Source: Pigmentiphaga kullae (GTDB lineage Bacteria > Pseudomonadota > Gammaproteobacteria > Burkholderiales > Burkholderiaceae_B). From it: 64,000 nucleotides of DNA. Positions 18,269 to 28,166 of this stretch are shown in pieces. Each line of letters starts with the position of its first letter. The first letter of the stretch is position 1. The notes below the pieces were generated by a model, which worked only from the letters and a program-made list of their open reading frames with translations, searched no databases and was not told where the DNA came from. A program made the translations under genes and the position numbers. The DNA lies in contig NZ_SGXC01000001.1 in the NCBI RefSeq assembly GCF_004216695.1, positions 806,001 through 870,000 on the forward strand. Reading direction: 5' to 3'.

Positions 18269-19030
18269 ATGAACATGAAAGACCAGGTCTGCATCGTTAC
18301 CGGCGGTGCCGGCAGCCTCGGGCTGCACAGCGCGCTGGCCATGCTGGAACAGGGCGCGCGCGTCCTGCTGGTGGACCTGCGCGCCGACGCGCTGGAAGCC
18401 GCGCGCGCCCGTGCGGCCGGCCACGGCGACCGGGTGGCGGTCTTCGCCGCCGACGTCGCCGACCCCGGGCAGGCCCGCGCCTACGTCGATGACGCCCTGC
18501 GGCGCTGGGGGCGGCTGGACGTGCTGGTCTGCAATGCCGGCATCAACGGCGCCATCCAGCCCATCGCCGACTATCCCGACGAGGTGTTCGACGCCGTCAT
18601 GGCCGTCAACGTCAAGGGTAGCTTCCTGGCCTGCAAACACGCCCTGCCGCGCATGGCCGACGGCGGCAGCATCGTCATCGTCTCCAGCGTCATGGGCGTG
18701 ACGGCCGACCCGGGGGTGTGCGCCTACGCCACCTCCAAACACGCGCTGATCGGCCTGATGCGCGTGGCCGCCAAGGAAGCCGCCGGCCGCGGCATACGCG
18801 TCAATGTCGTCGCCCCCGGCCCCATCGCCAACGACTTCCAGGCCGACATCGAACGCCGGCTGGGCGAGGCGCTGGGCCTGGACGCCACCCGCATGCTGGA
18901 CCAGGCCATCCCGCTGGGCCGCCATGCCCGCGTCGAGGAAATCGCCCAGACGATACTGTTCCTGGCCTCGAAACAGGGCAGCTTCTCGACCGGCAGCGTG
19001 TTCATGGCCGACGGCGGCATGCACGTCTGA
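18269..19030 (+). CDS. Short-chain dehydrogenase/reductase
   Basis: This 253-residue classical SDR has the nucleotide-binding TGGAGSLG near residue 10, NAGIN near 90, the catalytic serine in VSSVMG and the YATSK catalytic pair near residue 153. The acidic residue at the end of the second strand (LLVDLRAD) suggests NAD preference. It is the last gene of the AraC-linked operon, 34 bp after the amidase. It probably oxidises an alcohol such as an aryl-ethanol or diol precursor of the ketone, but this is inferred from context. Confidence 0.9.
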   Translation: MNMKDQVCIVTGGAGSLGLHSALAMLEQGARVLLVDLRADALEAARARAAGHGDRVAVFAADVADPGQARAYVDDALRRWGRLDVLVCNAGINGAIQPIADYPDEVFDAVMAVNVKGSFLACKHALPRMADGGSIVIVSSVMGVTADPGVCAYATSKHALIGLMRVAAKEAAGRGIRVNVVAPGPIANDFQADIERRLGEALGLDATRMLDQAIPLGRHARVEEIAQTILFLASKQGSFSTGSVFMADGGMHV

Positions 19031-19100
19031 TGCGGTGTCCGCCTCAAGTCCCGGGCAACGGGGCCGTTAATCCCGCCATGCCTCACCCGGACCCGATGCC

Positions 19101-19538
19101 ATGCCGCCCGTCACACCCATTTCCGCTTCGTTGTCGATCTCGCACCTGAGGCTGTCGAACGAGACCGATGGCCAGGCGAACGCCCCTGCCGCGGACGCCT
19201 CGGCCATTCTGCGGGGGCTGGGCGCTCCGGCCAGCGAAAAGTCCACGGCCAAGGCCGCCGAGGCGGACAGCGGCGACAGCAACGACTCGTTCGCGGTGAA
19301 AGCGCTGAAGAAGCGCATCAAGGAGCTGCAGAAGCAACTGGCGCAGGCCCAGGCGGAACTGGAGCGCGTGCGCGCCAGTTCGATGTCGGCCGAAGCCAAG
19401 GCGCGCGCCGTGGCGTCCGCGCAGTCGCGCATCAACAGCCTGGCCGGCGCGCTGCAAACGGCGATGTCCGAGTTGGCCAAGGAACTCGATCGGTCGGGGT
19501 CGGGCGCCGCCGGATCGCTGGTGGATACGCGGGCCTGA
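19101..19538 (+). CDS. FlxA-like coiled-coil protein
   Basis: This 145-residue hydrophilic protein has no signal peptide or membrane segment. Residues about 70-125 form a heptad-rich coiled coil (KALKKRIKELQKQLAQAQ, then a second helix with QSRINSLAGALQ), a helical hairpin typical of the FlxA-like family. No flagellar gene is near and the function is unknown. Its N-terminal third is low-complexity Ala/Ser/Asp. It follows the SDR by 70 bp but is probably unrelated to the catabolic operon. Confidence 0.72.
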   Translation: MPPVTPISASLSISHLRLSNETDGQANAPAADASAILRGLGAPASEKSTAKAAEADSGDSNDSFAVKALKKRIKELQKQLAQAQAELERVRASSMSAEAKARAVASAQSRINSLAGALQTAMSELAKELDRSGSGAAGSLVDTRA

Positions 19539-19541
19539 AGG

Positions 19542-20522
19542 CTATCCGCGGTCGGCCCCCTGCCCGGCCGCGTCCACCGACACCATGGCCGCGCCCGCAG
19601 CGGCCGGGCGAGGCCAGGGCGTCTTGTCGCGCATGGCCGGATCGGCCTTGAGCAGGTCGGCGATGAATTCGATGACGGCGCGCGTGCGCAGCGGCAGGTT
19701 GCGGCGCGACGGATAGACGATGTAGAGCGGCAGGCGAGCCGGCGGGAACTCCGGCAATAGCGAGACCAGCCGCCCCGCGTCCAGGTCGTCGGCCACCATC
19801 AGGTGCGACAGGATGGCGATGCCGTTGCCGCCCAGCACGGCCTGGTGCACGGCCGATGCATTGTTCGCCCGCAGCCGGCACGGCACGTTCACCGAGAACT
19901 GCCCCTCGGCGGCCTCGAACCACCAGGTATCGTCCTTGCCCCAGCGGCTGTAGACCACGCACTCGTGGTGGCGCAGGTCCTGGGGCGACCGGGGCGCGGT
20001 CCGGCCGGCCAGGTAGGACGGCGCGGCCACCAGGAAGGCCGAAGTCATGCCCACCCGCCGCGAGATCAGCGAACTGTCGTCGATGGGCCCCAGGCGCACT
20101 TCCAGGTCCAGGCCGTCCTCGATCAGGTTGCTGGTGCTGTCGCGCACCACCATGTCCAGGCTCAGGCCGGGATGGCTGTCGAGCAGGTCGCGCACGTGGT
20201 TGCAGATGTGCAGGGCCAGCGGCGCGGGCAGGCTGAGGCGGACCTTGCCGGTGGGCCGGGCCTGCTCCGGGCTGGCGGACACGCTCAGGCTTTCGGCGGC
20301 CTCGACCAGGCTGCGGGCGGCGGGCAGCAGGTTGCGTCCTTCCTCGGTCAGGACCACGCCGGTCGTGCTGCGCTGGACCAGCCGCATGCCGACGTGTTCT
20401 TCCAGCGCGCGAACCTGCCGGGAAACGGCGGGCTGGGTGACGCCGCGTTCGTTGGCGACCACCGAGAACGAGCCGGTTTCCGCGACGCGCAGGAAAGCGA
20501 GGAGCGAGGAAATCAGGTCCAT
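19542..20522 (-). CDS. LysR-family transcriptional regulator
   Basis: This 326-residue LysR protein has a winged HTH at residues 1-60 (SFSVVANERGVTQPAVSRQVRALE) and a LysR substrate-binding domain at about 90-295. It is divergent from the 4-hydroxylaminobenzoate-lyase-like gene across 150 bp, the classic position of a co-inducer-dependent activator. In known nitrobenzoate systems a LysR regulator (PnbR) accompanies the lyase, which supports a similar job. It converges on the FlxA-like gene with a 3-bp gap. Confidence 0.9.
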   Translation of the reverse strand: MDLISSLLAFLRVAETGSFSVVANERGVTQPAVSRQVRALEEHVGMRLVQRSTTGVVLTEEGRNLLPAARSLVEAAESLSVSASPEQARPTGKVRLSLPAPLALHICNHVRDLLDSHPGLSLDMVVRDSTSNLIEDGLDLEVRLGPIDDSSLISRRVGMTSAFLVAAPSYLAGRTAPRSPQDLRHHECVVYSRWGKDDTWWFEAAEGQFSVNVPCRLRANNASAVHQAVLGGNGIAILSHLMVADDLDAGRLVSLLPEFPPARLPLYIVYPSRRNLPLRTRAVIEFIADLLKADPAMRDKTPWPRPAAAGAAMVSVDAAGQGADRG

Positions 20523-20672
20523 GGCGAGCTTCCCAGGATACGCCCGCGGGCAGGCCGCGCTTCCATACTTTTTCTACGAACGATTATACGGTCGGCGCTC
20601 CTAGTGCCCCGGGTCGATAGTGCCTAGCATTCGCTCGACATGCAGGTAGACCCACACGTACAGGTAGCATCG

Positions 20673-21188
20673 ATGAACACGCAATCGGAATTGCCCACCG
20701 GCCCCAGCAAGGCCGAGATGATGCAGGCGGTCAGGGAACTGCTGGACTTCATCGGCGGCCGTCCGCTCGGCCCCGAACTGGAGGCCGCATTGAACGAGCG
20801 CTACGGCGCGCACACCGAGGGCTATGCCCGCCTGCTGGCGCTGCTGCGCCGCGGCATGGGCGAGGGCTGGTCCTGTTACGCGGAGATAGACGGCCCGGAC
20901 TACCGGCGGGGCCGGATCGCGCACGCCTCGCCCGAGACGGATGGATTCACGGTGGAAAGCGGCTGCCTGCGCAACGTGCCGGGCCACTACCACCGGCACC
21001 CGCTGGGCGAGATCAACATGATCGGCCCGGTGGACGAGACCGGCCGCTTCTGCGGCGCCGGCGCGGGCTGGAAGGTCTTTCCCCCCGACAGCTCGCACTT
21101 CCCGACCGTTACGGGCGGCATGGTCACCATGCTGTTCTTCCTGCCCGACGGCCAGATCGAATACAGGAACCCGCCTTCGGCGCCCTGA
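20673..21188 (+). CDS. DUF4863 protein, 4-hydroxylaminobenzoate lyase-like
   Basis: This is a 171-residue protein with a C-terminal cupin-like core: YHRHPLGEINM (histidine cluster near residue 110), GWKVFPPDSSHFPTVTGG and LPDGQIEY, the signatures I associate with the DUF4863 family. That family includes PnbB, which turns 4-hydroxylaminobenzoate into protocatechuate with release of ammonia. ATG 20673 has AGGTA about six bases upstream; ATG 20640 is less likely. It opens the LysR-linked operon containing the ABC importer and two reductases. The family assignment is firm, the substrate less so. Confidence 0.7.
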   Translation: MNTQSELPTGPSKAEMMQAVRELLDFIGGRPLGPELEAALNERYGAHTEGYARLLALLRRGMGEGWSCYAEIDGPDYRRGRIAHASPETDGFTVESGCLRNVPGHYHRHPLGEINMIGPVDETGRFCGAGAGWKVFPPDSSHFPTVTGGMVTMLFFLPDGQIEYRNPPSAP

Positions 21189-21251
21189 GCGGCGCTTCTC
21201 CTGCAGCACCCCGGTTCCCATCTCAACCTTCTACATCCAGGGGTATCCATC

Positions 21252-22424
21252 ATGCACGTCAAATGGCTCGCATTGCCGCTCGCAATGCTATTGGGAATGT
21301 CCGCCCAGGCCGCGGACAAGGTGAAGATAGGTTTCATCAGCACGTTGTCGGGACCGCTGGCGGCGCTGGGGACGGAAATCCGCGACGGGTTCCGGCTCGG
21401 CCTGGACGAGACCGGCAACCGGATCGGCGGCCTGCCCGTCGAGGTGGTGGAAGGCGACGACCAGGCCAACCCCGGCGTCGGCAAGCAACTGGCCGACAAG
21501 TTCATCAAGCGCGACAAGGTCGATTTCATGACCGGCGTGGTGTATTCGAACGTGATGATGGCGGTGGGCGCGCCGACCTTCGCGGCCCGGACGTTCTACA
21601 TCAGCGCCGCGGCGGGGCCCGCCTCGCTGGCCGGCGCGCAGTGCAACCCGTACTTCTTCGGGCTGGCCTGGCAGAACGACGGCCAGAGCGAGGCCATGGG
21701 CCGCCACATGAGCGACAAGGGCTACCGGCGCGTGGTCATCATGGCGCCCAACTACACGGGCGGCAAGGAAAACCTGGAAGGCTTCAAGCGCACCTTCAAG
21801 GGCAGCGTGGCCGACGAGATCTACGTCAAGCTGGGCGAACTGGACTTCGCGTCCGAGATCGCCAGGATCCGCGCCCAGAAACCGGATGCGCTGTTCTTCT
21901 TCCTGCCCGGCGGCATGGGCATCAACTTCATCAAGCAGTTCCAGGCCGCGGGGCTGGCGCGCGAGGTGCCTTACTTCGTGCCGGGCTATTCCGCCGACGA
22001 GGACACCATCCAGGCGCTGGGCGAGGCGATGGTCGGCCTGCAGAACTCGTCGCACTGGGCCTGGGACCTGGACAACGCCGCCAACCGCAACTTCGTCGCG
22101 CGCTTCCAGCAGCGCTACGGCCGGCTGCCGTCGATGTACGCCTTCCAGGGCTACGACGTGGTGCGCCTCTTGGATCGCGCGGTGGCCGACGTGAAGGGAA
22201 AGATCGAGGACAAGCGCGCGCTGCACGACGCCATCGCCGCGGCCCGGTTCGAGTCCGTGCGGGGCGCCTTCAAATTCAACACCAACCAGTTCCCGATCAA
22301 CGACTTCTATCTGCGCGTGGTGCAGAAGGACGAGTCCGGCCGCGTCACCAACAAGACGATCGGCAAGATCATGACGGCGCATACCGACAGCTATGCCGGC
22401 GCCTGCAAGATGAAGAACCCCTGA
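21252..22424 (+). CDS. Branched-chain-type ABC transporter substrate-binding protein
   Basis: This 390-residue periplasmic binding protein has a Sec signal (residues 1-20, ending AQA) followed by DKVKIGFISTLSGPLAALG, the N-terminal pattern of LivK-like proteins that bind aromatic acids. It lies between the lyase gene and the FMN reductase gene, with the matching permeases and ATPases about 0.6 kb downstream, so it is the dedicated receptor of that importer. The ligand is inferred to be an aromatic carboxylate. Confidence 0.92.
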   Translation: MHVKWLALPLAMLLGMSAQAADKVKIGFISTLSGPLAALGTEIRDGFRLGLDETGNRIGGLPVEVVEGDDQANPGVGKQLADKFIKRDKVDFMTGVVYSNVMMAVGAPTFAARTFYISAAAGPASLAGAQCNPYFFGLAWQNDGQSEAMGRHMSDKGYRRVVIMAPNYTGGKENLEGFKRTFKGSVADEIYVKLGELDFASEIARIRAQKPDALFFFLPGGMGINFIKQFQAAGLAREVPYFVPGYSADEDTIQALGEAMVGLQNSSHWAWDLDNAANRNFVARFQQRYGRLPSMYAFQGYDVVRLLDRAVADVKGKIEDKRALHDAIAAARFESVRGAFKFNTNQFPINDFYLRVVQKDESGRVTNKTIGKIMTAHTDSYAGACKMKNP

Positions 22425-22444
22425 CAGAATCACGAGGATCAATC

Positions 22445-23023
22445 ATGGCAGCTCCCAAGATACTTGCTTTCGCCGGCAGCTCGCGCGGCGCGTCGCTGAA
22501 CAAGCTGCTGCTGGCGGTGGCGGCCGACGGCGCCCGCGCGGCCGGTGCCGACGTCACGCAGATCGACCTGCGCGACTATCCCATGCCGATCTACGACGGC
22601 GACGACGAGATGCAGTCCGGCGTGCCCGACAACGCGCTGGTCCTGCGCGGCCTGATCGCCGAGCACGACGCCCTGCTGGTCGCCACGCCCGAGTACAACG
22701 GATCGGTCACCGCCCTGCTCAAGAACGCGCTGGACTGGTGCTCGCGCCCGATCAACGGCGAGGACGGCCTGCTGCCCTACCGGGGCAAGATGGTCGCGCT
22801 GCTGGCGGCCTCGATGAGCCCGTTCGGCGGCATCCGCGCGGTTACCCACACGCGCGGCATCTTCAACAAGATGGGCGCGATCGTGCTGCCCGACGAAGTG
22901 CTGCTGCCGCAGGCCCAGCATGCCTTCGACGCCGGCGGCAACCTGCTGAACGAAACCGCGCGCCAGCTTGCCCGTCAACTGGGGGCGGCGCTGGCCGCGA
23001 AGGCGGGGCGAGGCGGCTCATGA
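22445..23023 (+). CDS. NADPH-dependent FMN reductase family protein
   Basis: This 192-residue flavodoxin-like protein has the FMN phosphate loop AGSSRGASLNKLL near residue 10 and the family motif TPEYNGSVTALLKNALDW near residue 80. The family uses NAD(P)H to reduce flavins, quinones, azo or nitro groups or chromate. It sits inside the importer operon, overlapping the start of livH (ATGA), which ties it to the pathway. It may supply reduced FMN or reduce a nitro group to the hydroxylamine used by the lyase; both are inference. Confidence 0.88.
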   Translation: MAAPKILAFAGSSRGASLNKLLLAVAADGARAAGADVTQIDLRDYPMPIYDGDDEMQSGVPDNALVLRGLIAEHDALLVATPEYNGSVTALLKNALDWCSRPINGEDGLLPYRGKMVALLAASMSPFGGIRAVTHTRGIFNKMGAIVLPDEVLLPQAQHAFDAGGNLLNETARQLARQLGAALAAKAGRGGS

Positions 23024-23934
23024 GCGCGGTCATCGAGTCCGCGCTGAACGGCATCCAGTTCGGCCTGATGCTGTTCCTGCTGGCCGCCGGCCTGACGCTG
23101 GTGTTCGGCATCATGGACATGATCAACCTGGCCCACGGTTCGCTGTACATGTTCGGCGCCTACCTGACCGCCGCGCTGGTCGAGCCCACCGGGTCGTTCC
23201 TGCTGGCGATGCTGGTGGCGATGCTGGCCACGGCGGCCATCGGCATGCTGCTGGAGATGACCGTGCTGCGCACGCTGTACCAGCGCGATCACCTGTCGCA
23301 GGTGCTGGCGACGTTCGCGCTGATCCTGATCGGCAACGAAGCCGTGCGCATGATCTGGGGCCCGCAGCCGCGCCGGCTGGCGCTGCCCGAACTGTTCTCG
23401 GGCCCGGTCGACCTGGGGGCCGGCATCCAGTATCCGTCCTATCGCCTGCTGGTGATAGCCGTGGGCCTGGCGGTGGCCCTGCTGCTGTACCTGGTGGTGG
23501 CGCGCACGCGCGTCGGCATGTGGGTGCGGGCGGGTGCCTCCAACCGCGAGATGGCGACCGTCATGGGCGTGGACATCAAGCGCCTGTTCACGCTGGTGTT
23601 CGGCCTGGGCGCGCTGCTGTGCGCCGTGGCCGGCGCGTTGCTGGGGCCGCTGCTGTCGGTGCAGGTGGGCATGGGCGAGAGCATCCTGATCCTGGCCTTC
23701 GTGGTGGTCGTGATCGGCGGCATCGGCTCGATCCGCGGCGCGCTGGCCGGCTCGCTCATGGTGGGCATGGTCGATACCGTCGGCCGCACGCTGGTGCCCG
23801 ACGCGCTGGGCACGGTGTTCTCGCCATCGGTGGCCTCGAACCTGGGGCCGACGCTGGCCTCGATCCTGATCTACGTCCTGATGGCGGCCGTGCTGTTCTG
23901 GAAGCCGCAGGGCCTGTTTCCTGCACGAGGGTAG
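23020..23934 (+). CDS. Branched-chain-type ABC transporter permease LivH-like
   Basis: This 304-residue membrane protein has about eight hydrophobic segments. The N terminus IESALNGIQFGLMLFLLAAG and the segment FGIMDMINLAHGS are characteristic of LivH. A conserved cytoplasmic loop with RAGASNREMATVMGVD contacts the ATPase. The start overlaps the FMN reductase stop, and livM follows after 2 bp. It forms the channel with the next gene. Confidence 0.93.
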   Translation: MSAVIESALNGIQFGLMLFLLAAGLTLVFGIMDMINLAHGSLYMFGAYLTAALVEPTGSFLLAMLVAMLATAAIGMLLEMTVLRTLYQRDHLSQVLATFALILIGNEAVRMIWGPQPRRLALPELFSGPVDLGAGIQYPSYRLLVIAVGLAVALLLYLVVARTRVGMWVRAGASNREMATVMGVDIKRLFTLVFGLGALLCAVAGALLGPLLSVQVGMGESILILAFVVVVIGGIGSIRGALAGSLMVGMVDTVGRTLVPDALGTVFSPSVASNLGPTLASILIYVLMAAVLFWKPQGLFPARG

Positions 23935-23936
23935 AC

Positions 23937-24887
23937 ATGGCACCACTGGACCAAATCCTGGGCCGCCGTACCGGCGCCGTCCTGCTGGCGCTGGCCGTGG
24001 CCTTTCCGCTGGGCGCCGACTGGCTGGGCCAGGGCTTCTACGTCGACCTGGCCGCGCGCATCATGATCTTCGCGCTGGCGGCATCCAGCCTGAACCTGGT
24101 CATGGGCTTCGGCGGCATGGTCTGTTTCGGCCACGCGGCATTCCTGGGCATAGGCGCCTACACGGTGGCCATCCTGATGGACGCCGGCGTGGACGCGGCC
24201 TGGATCGCCTGGCCCGCGGCCACGGCGGTGGCCGCGCTGGCGGCCTGGCTGATCGGCGTGATCTGCCTGCGCACGCGCGGGGTGTACTTCATCATGATCA
24301 CCCTGGCCTTCGCGCAGATGCTGTACTACGTGTTCGTCTCGCTGAACGCCTACGGCGGCGACGACGGCATGCCGCTGGCGGCCCGCTCGGCCCTGCCCTT
24401 CGGCCTGGACGCCTCGTCCGACCTGACCTTCTACTACGTCGTGCTGGCCATCCTGGCCCTGGCCATGTGGCTGATGCAGCGCCTGGTCAACGCCCGCTTC
24501 GGCCGCGCCTTGCAGGCCATCCGCGAGAACGAGACGCGCATGGAGGCCATCGGCTATCCGGTGTTCCGCATCAAGCTCGCGGCCTTCGTCATCGCCGGCG
24601 GCGCGGCCGGCCTGGCGGGCGCGCTGATCGCGAACCAGGCCGGCATGGTCAGCCCCGGCCTGATGTACTGGACCCAGTCGGGCTCGCTGATGATCATGGT
24701 CATCCTGGGCGGGGTGGGCTATCTGTACGGCGGCGTCGTGGGCGCCGCGCTGCTGCTGGTGGCGGAAGAATACCTGTCGGGCCTGACGCTGTACTGGCAG
24801 TTGCCGCTGGGCATCCTGCTGCTGGCCGCCGTGCTGTACGCCCGCAACGGCGCCTTGAGCCTGGCCGCGAGGTGGCGCCATGGCTGA
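23937..24887 (+). CDS. Branched-chain-type ABC transporter permease LivM-like
   Basis: This 316-residue membrane protein has about nine to ten hydrophobic segments and the LivM patterns GFGGMVCFGHAAFLGIGAYT and RENETRMEAIGYPVFRIKL (EAA-like coupling loop). It pairs with LivH. Its 3' end overlaps the livG start by eight bases, indicating coupled translation. Confidence 0.93.
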   Translation: MAPLDQILGRRTGAVLLALAVAFPLGADWLGQGFYVDLAARIMIFALAASSLNLVMGFGGMVCFGHAAFLGIGAYTVAILMDAGVDAAWIAWPAATAVAALAAWLIGVICLRTRGVYFIMITLAFAQMLYYVFVSLNAYGGDDGMPLAARSALPFGLDASSDLTFYYVVLAILALAMWLMQRLVNARFGRALQAIRENETRMEAIGYPVFRIKLAAFVIAGGAAGLAGALIANQAGMVSPGLMYWTQSGSLMIMVILGGVGYLYGGVVGAALLLVAEEYLSGLTLYWQLPLGILLLAAVLYARNGALSLAARWRHG

Positions 24888-25638
24888 TTCCTGCAAGCTG
24901 CAAGTCTCCGGACTGGTCAAGCGGTTCGGCGGGCTGACCGCCACCGACCAGGCCAGTTTCGAGGTCAGGACCGGCGAGATGCACGCCCTGATCGGCCCCA
25001 ACGGCGCGGGCAAGACCACGCTGATCCACCAGATCTCGGGCGCGCTGCGGCCGGACGCGGGCCGGATCTCGATGGACGGCGCCGACATCACCCAGTTGCC
25101 CATGCACCGGCGCGTGCGCCTGGGGCTGGCGCGCTCGTACCAGATCACCAGCGTGTTCAAGGCCTTCAGCGTCCTGGACAACGTGGCGCTGGCGGTGCAG
25201 GCCCGCACGGGCGGGGCCGCCGGCTGCTGGCGCCCGGCGCGGCGCGAGGCGGACGTGTATGCGCAGGCCCGGCACGCGCTGGACCGGGTCGGCCTGGCCG
25301 CCCGCTTGGACGCCCCGACCCACAGCCTGTCCCATGGCGAGCAGCGCAAGCTGGAGGTGGCCCTGGCGCTGGCCACGTCCCCCAGCCTGCTGCTGCTGGA
25401 CGAACCCATGGCGGGGATGGGGCCCGAGGAATCCGAGGCGATGGTGGAACTGCTGCTGGGCCTGCGCGGCGAGGTCACCATGCTGCTGGTCGAGCATGAC
25501 ATGCACGCCGTGTTCCGCCTGGCCGACCGCCTCTCGGTCCTGGTCTACGGACGCGTGATCGCCACCGGATCGCCCGAGGCGATCCGCCGCAACGCCGACG
25601 TGTGCCGGGCCTACCTGGGCGACGAGGCCATCGTATGA
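24880..25638 (+). CDS. ABC transporter ATP-binding protein LivG-like
   Basis: This 252-residue ABC ATPase has Walker A GPNGAGKTT near residue 44, the signature LSHGEQRKLEVALAL near 150, Walker B LLLLDEP and a switch histidine in VEHDM. The middle insertion region SYQITSVFKAFSVLDNV is typical of LivG. It lies between livM and livF in the importer operon. Confidence 0.93.
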   Translation: MADSCKLQVSGLVKRFGGLTATDQASFEVRTGEMHALIGPNGAGKTTLIHQISGALRPDAGRISMDGADITQLPMHRRVRLGLARSYQITSVFKAFSVLDNVALAVQARTGGAAGCWRPARREADVYAQARHALDRVGLAARLDAPTHSLSHGEQRKLEVALALATSPSLLLLDEPMAGMGPEESEAMVELLLGLRGEVTMLLVEHDMHAVFRLADRLSVLVYGRVIATGSPEAIRRNADVCRAYLGDEAIV

Positions 25639-25675
25639 GCGGCATGACGAACCGCATGGAAAATGGAGAAGCGCC

Positions 25676-26386
<711 letters not shown>

Positions 26387-26421
26387 CCCCGCGCTTCGCA
26401 CATGGCACCTGGAGCAATCGC

Positions 26422-27072
26422 ATGAAACACGTATCGATGGCCGGACTGAGCGAGATGCAGCGCTACTGGCTGATCACCGGCAGCGTCGGGCCCCGCCCCA
26501 TCGCGCTGGTCACCAGCCTGGATGCGGACGGCCTGTGCAACGCCGCGCCGTTCAGCGCGTTCAACTACATGGGCGAGGATCCGCCGCTGTTCGCCATCGC
26601 CGTGGTCGCCTACGGGCAGGAAAGCCACCGGCCGGGCGAGGCCAAGGACACGCTGCGCAACATCCGCGAGCACGAGGAGTTCGTGGTGAACATGGTGGAC
26701 GAGTCCATCGTCGACCAGGCGGTGCAGTGCGGCAGCGATTTTCCCGCGCACGTCTCGGAGGCCGAGGCGGTGGGCTTCACGCTGGCGCCCTGTACCGCCG
26801 TGCGGGTGCCGCGCATCGCCGAGGCGCCGATCTCGTGGGAATGCCGGCTGTTCCGTATCCTGGACATCTCGACCCAGCGGGCCATCGTCTTCGGCGAGAT
26901 CCTGGCGATGAACTTCCGCGACGACCTGCTGGACGAAAAGGCGCTGCGCGTGGACGTCGGGCGCTTCGCCCCGGTGGGCAGGCTGGGCGGGCCGAACTAC
27001 TGCCTGACGGGCGAGCGGCGCCGCATCCCGGTGCCGACCTACATGCCGGCCACGGGGCAGCCCCGGGAATGA
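26422..27072 (+). CDS. Flavin reductase domain protein (FMN-binding split barrel)
   Basis: This 216-residue protein belongs to the flavin-reductase-like family: SVGPRPIALVTSLDADGLCNAAPFS and the FVVNMVDESIVDQ block are characteristic. Such proteins bind FMN and either reduce free flavin for a monooxygenase or act on small aromatic substrates. It is the last gene of the LysR-linked operon, 35 bp after livF with GGAG upstream. No partner monooxygenase is in the operon, so it could be a stand-alone reductase. Confidence 0.85.
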   Translation: MKHVSMAGLSEMQRYWLITGSVGPRPIALVTSLDADGLCNAAPFSAFNYMGEDPPLFAIAVVAYGQESHRPGEAKDTLRNIREHEEFVVNMVDESIVDQAVQCGSDFPAHVSEAEAVGFTLAPCTAVRVPRIAEAPISWECRLFRILDISTQRAIVFGEILAMNFRDDLLDEKALRVDVGRFAPVGRLGGPNYCLTGERRRIPVPTYMPATGQPRE

Positions 27073-27091
27073 TGCCGGCGCGCGGCCCGCG

Positions 27092-27880
27092 CTACCAGAC
27101 GACGCAGAAACCCTGTTCCAGCAGCGCCGACGGCAGGGTGGCGGCGCGCACCAGTCCCACCGCGCCGAAGGCCGCGACCACCACGCCGCCGGCGACGCGC
27201 CAGGCCGGCCGCCGCGCGCGGCGGCGCAGCCAGCCGGCGGCGCCGGACAGCGCGACCAGGTTGGGCAGCGTGCCCAGGCCGAAGGCCGCCATCGTCAGCG
27301 CGCCGGCCGCGGCGCTGCCCGCCACCAGCGCCACCGCCAACACGCCCAGCGACATGCCGCAGGGCATCCAGCCCCACGCAAGGCCGGTCAGGAAACGCTC
27401 CAGCAGCGGCCGGCCGGCGACGCGCGCGCGCACGTGGCGGCTGGGGGGCGAGCGGACGATGGCCGCCACCGCGCCGGTCCAGCCGCGCACCAGCGCGGCC
27501 CGCCACGCACCGGCCGCCGGGCCGCCCGCCGCCGCGCGGGGCCAGCCCGCGCGCGCCACCAGGGCCAGGCCGTAGACGCACAGCAGCGCCGCCCCGAAGG
27601 CCAGCGCGCCGCGCTGAAGCGGCAGCCAGTCCCGGCTCCAGATGTTGCCCCCCAGGCCACCCGCCACCGCGCCCAGCAGCGCATACGAGGCGATGCGCCC
27701 GGCATGCATGACCAGGGCCTCCAATCCCAGCCGCCACGGCGCCGCGCGCCGCAGCACCGCCAGGCGTTCGCCGTGCCGGTGCTCGACCGCCATCACCAGT
27801 CCGCCGCACATGGCGGCGCAGTGCACGCCGCCCAGCAGGCCGAGCAGGAGCACGCTGGCCAGCGCCGGCCAGCCGCTCAC
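27092..27880 (-). CDS. TauE/SafE-like membrane protein of the cbb3 cluster
   Basis: This 262-residue membrane protein has about six hydrophobic segments and the motif GGVHCAAMCGG in the first helix, seen in proteins annotated as sulfite exporter TauE/SafE family that sit beside cco genes and resemble the DsbD membrane core. The start is uncertain: the GTG at 27880 avoids overlap with the small upstream gene but lacks a good ribosome site; an ATG at 27952 is in frame. Its place in the cco cluster suggests copper or redox support for cbb3 assembly rather than sulfite export. Confidence 0.8.
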   Translation of the reverse strand: MSGWPALASVLLLGLLGGVHCAAMCGGLVMAVEHRHGERLAVLRRAAPWRLGLEALVMHAGRIASYALLGAVAGGLGGNIWSRDWLPLQRGALAFGAALLCVYGLALVARAGWPRAAAGGPAAGAWRAALVRGWTGAVAAIVRSPPSRHVRARVAGRPLLERFLTGLAWGWMPCGMSLGVLAVALVAGSAAAGALTMAAFGLGTLPNLVALSGAAGWLRRRARRPAWRVAGGVVVAAFGAVGLVRAATLPSALLEQGFCVVW

Positions 27881-27905
27881 GCCACGCCCCCACGGCCGAT
27901 CCGCG

Positions 27906-28166
27906 TCATGGCAGGTCGTCCACGTCGTTGCCGTCCGGACCCGCGCCGCCACCCGCCAGGTACAGCGTGATGGCGCTGGATACCCCGGCGATCGCCCACA
28001 GAAGGAAGAAGGCCGCGGTATAGAACGCCTGGCGCGACATCTCGACCGGGCGCCCGACGATGGTCAGGCCGCGCGGATCGAGCAGGGTGAAGACGACCAG
28101 CGCGGCGCCGGCGCTGGCCAGGAAGGCCGGCCACAGCACCCACATGCCGACGCGCCGCCATTTCAT
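27906..28166 (-). CDS. Small two-helix membrane protein in cbb3 cluster
   Basis: This is an 86-residue protein with hydrophobic segments at about residues 8-30 and 46-69 and a short acidic, Gly-rich tail. I do not recognise a family. It starts within the 3' end of the fixH-like gene (4-base overlap), so it is translated as part of the cco operon. It may be an assembly factor for the oxidase; position is the only evidence. Confidence 0.7.
   Translation of the reverse strand: MKWRRVGMWVLWPAFLASAGAALVVFTLLDPRGLTIVGRPVEMSRQAFYTAAFFLLWAIAGVSSAITLYLAGGGAGPDGNDVDDLP

Noticed and set aside
27092-27880. Sulfite export function
   Set aside because: The family name suggests it, but the cco context and the HCxxMCGG motif favour a redox or copper role in oxidase assembly.
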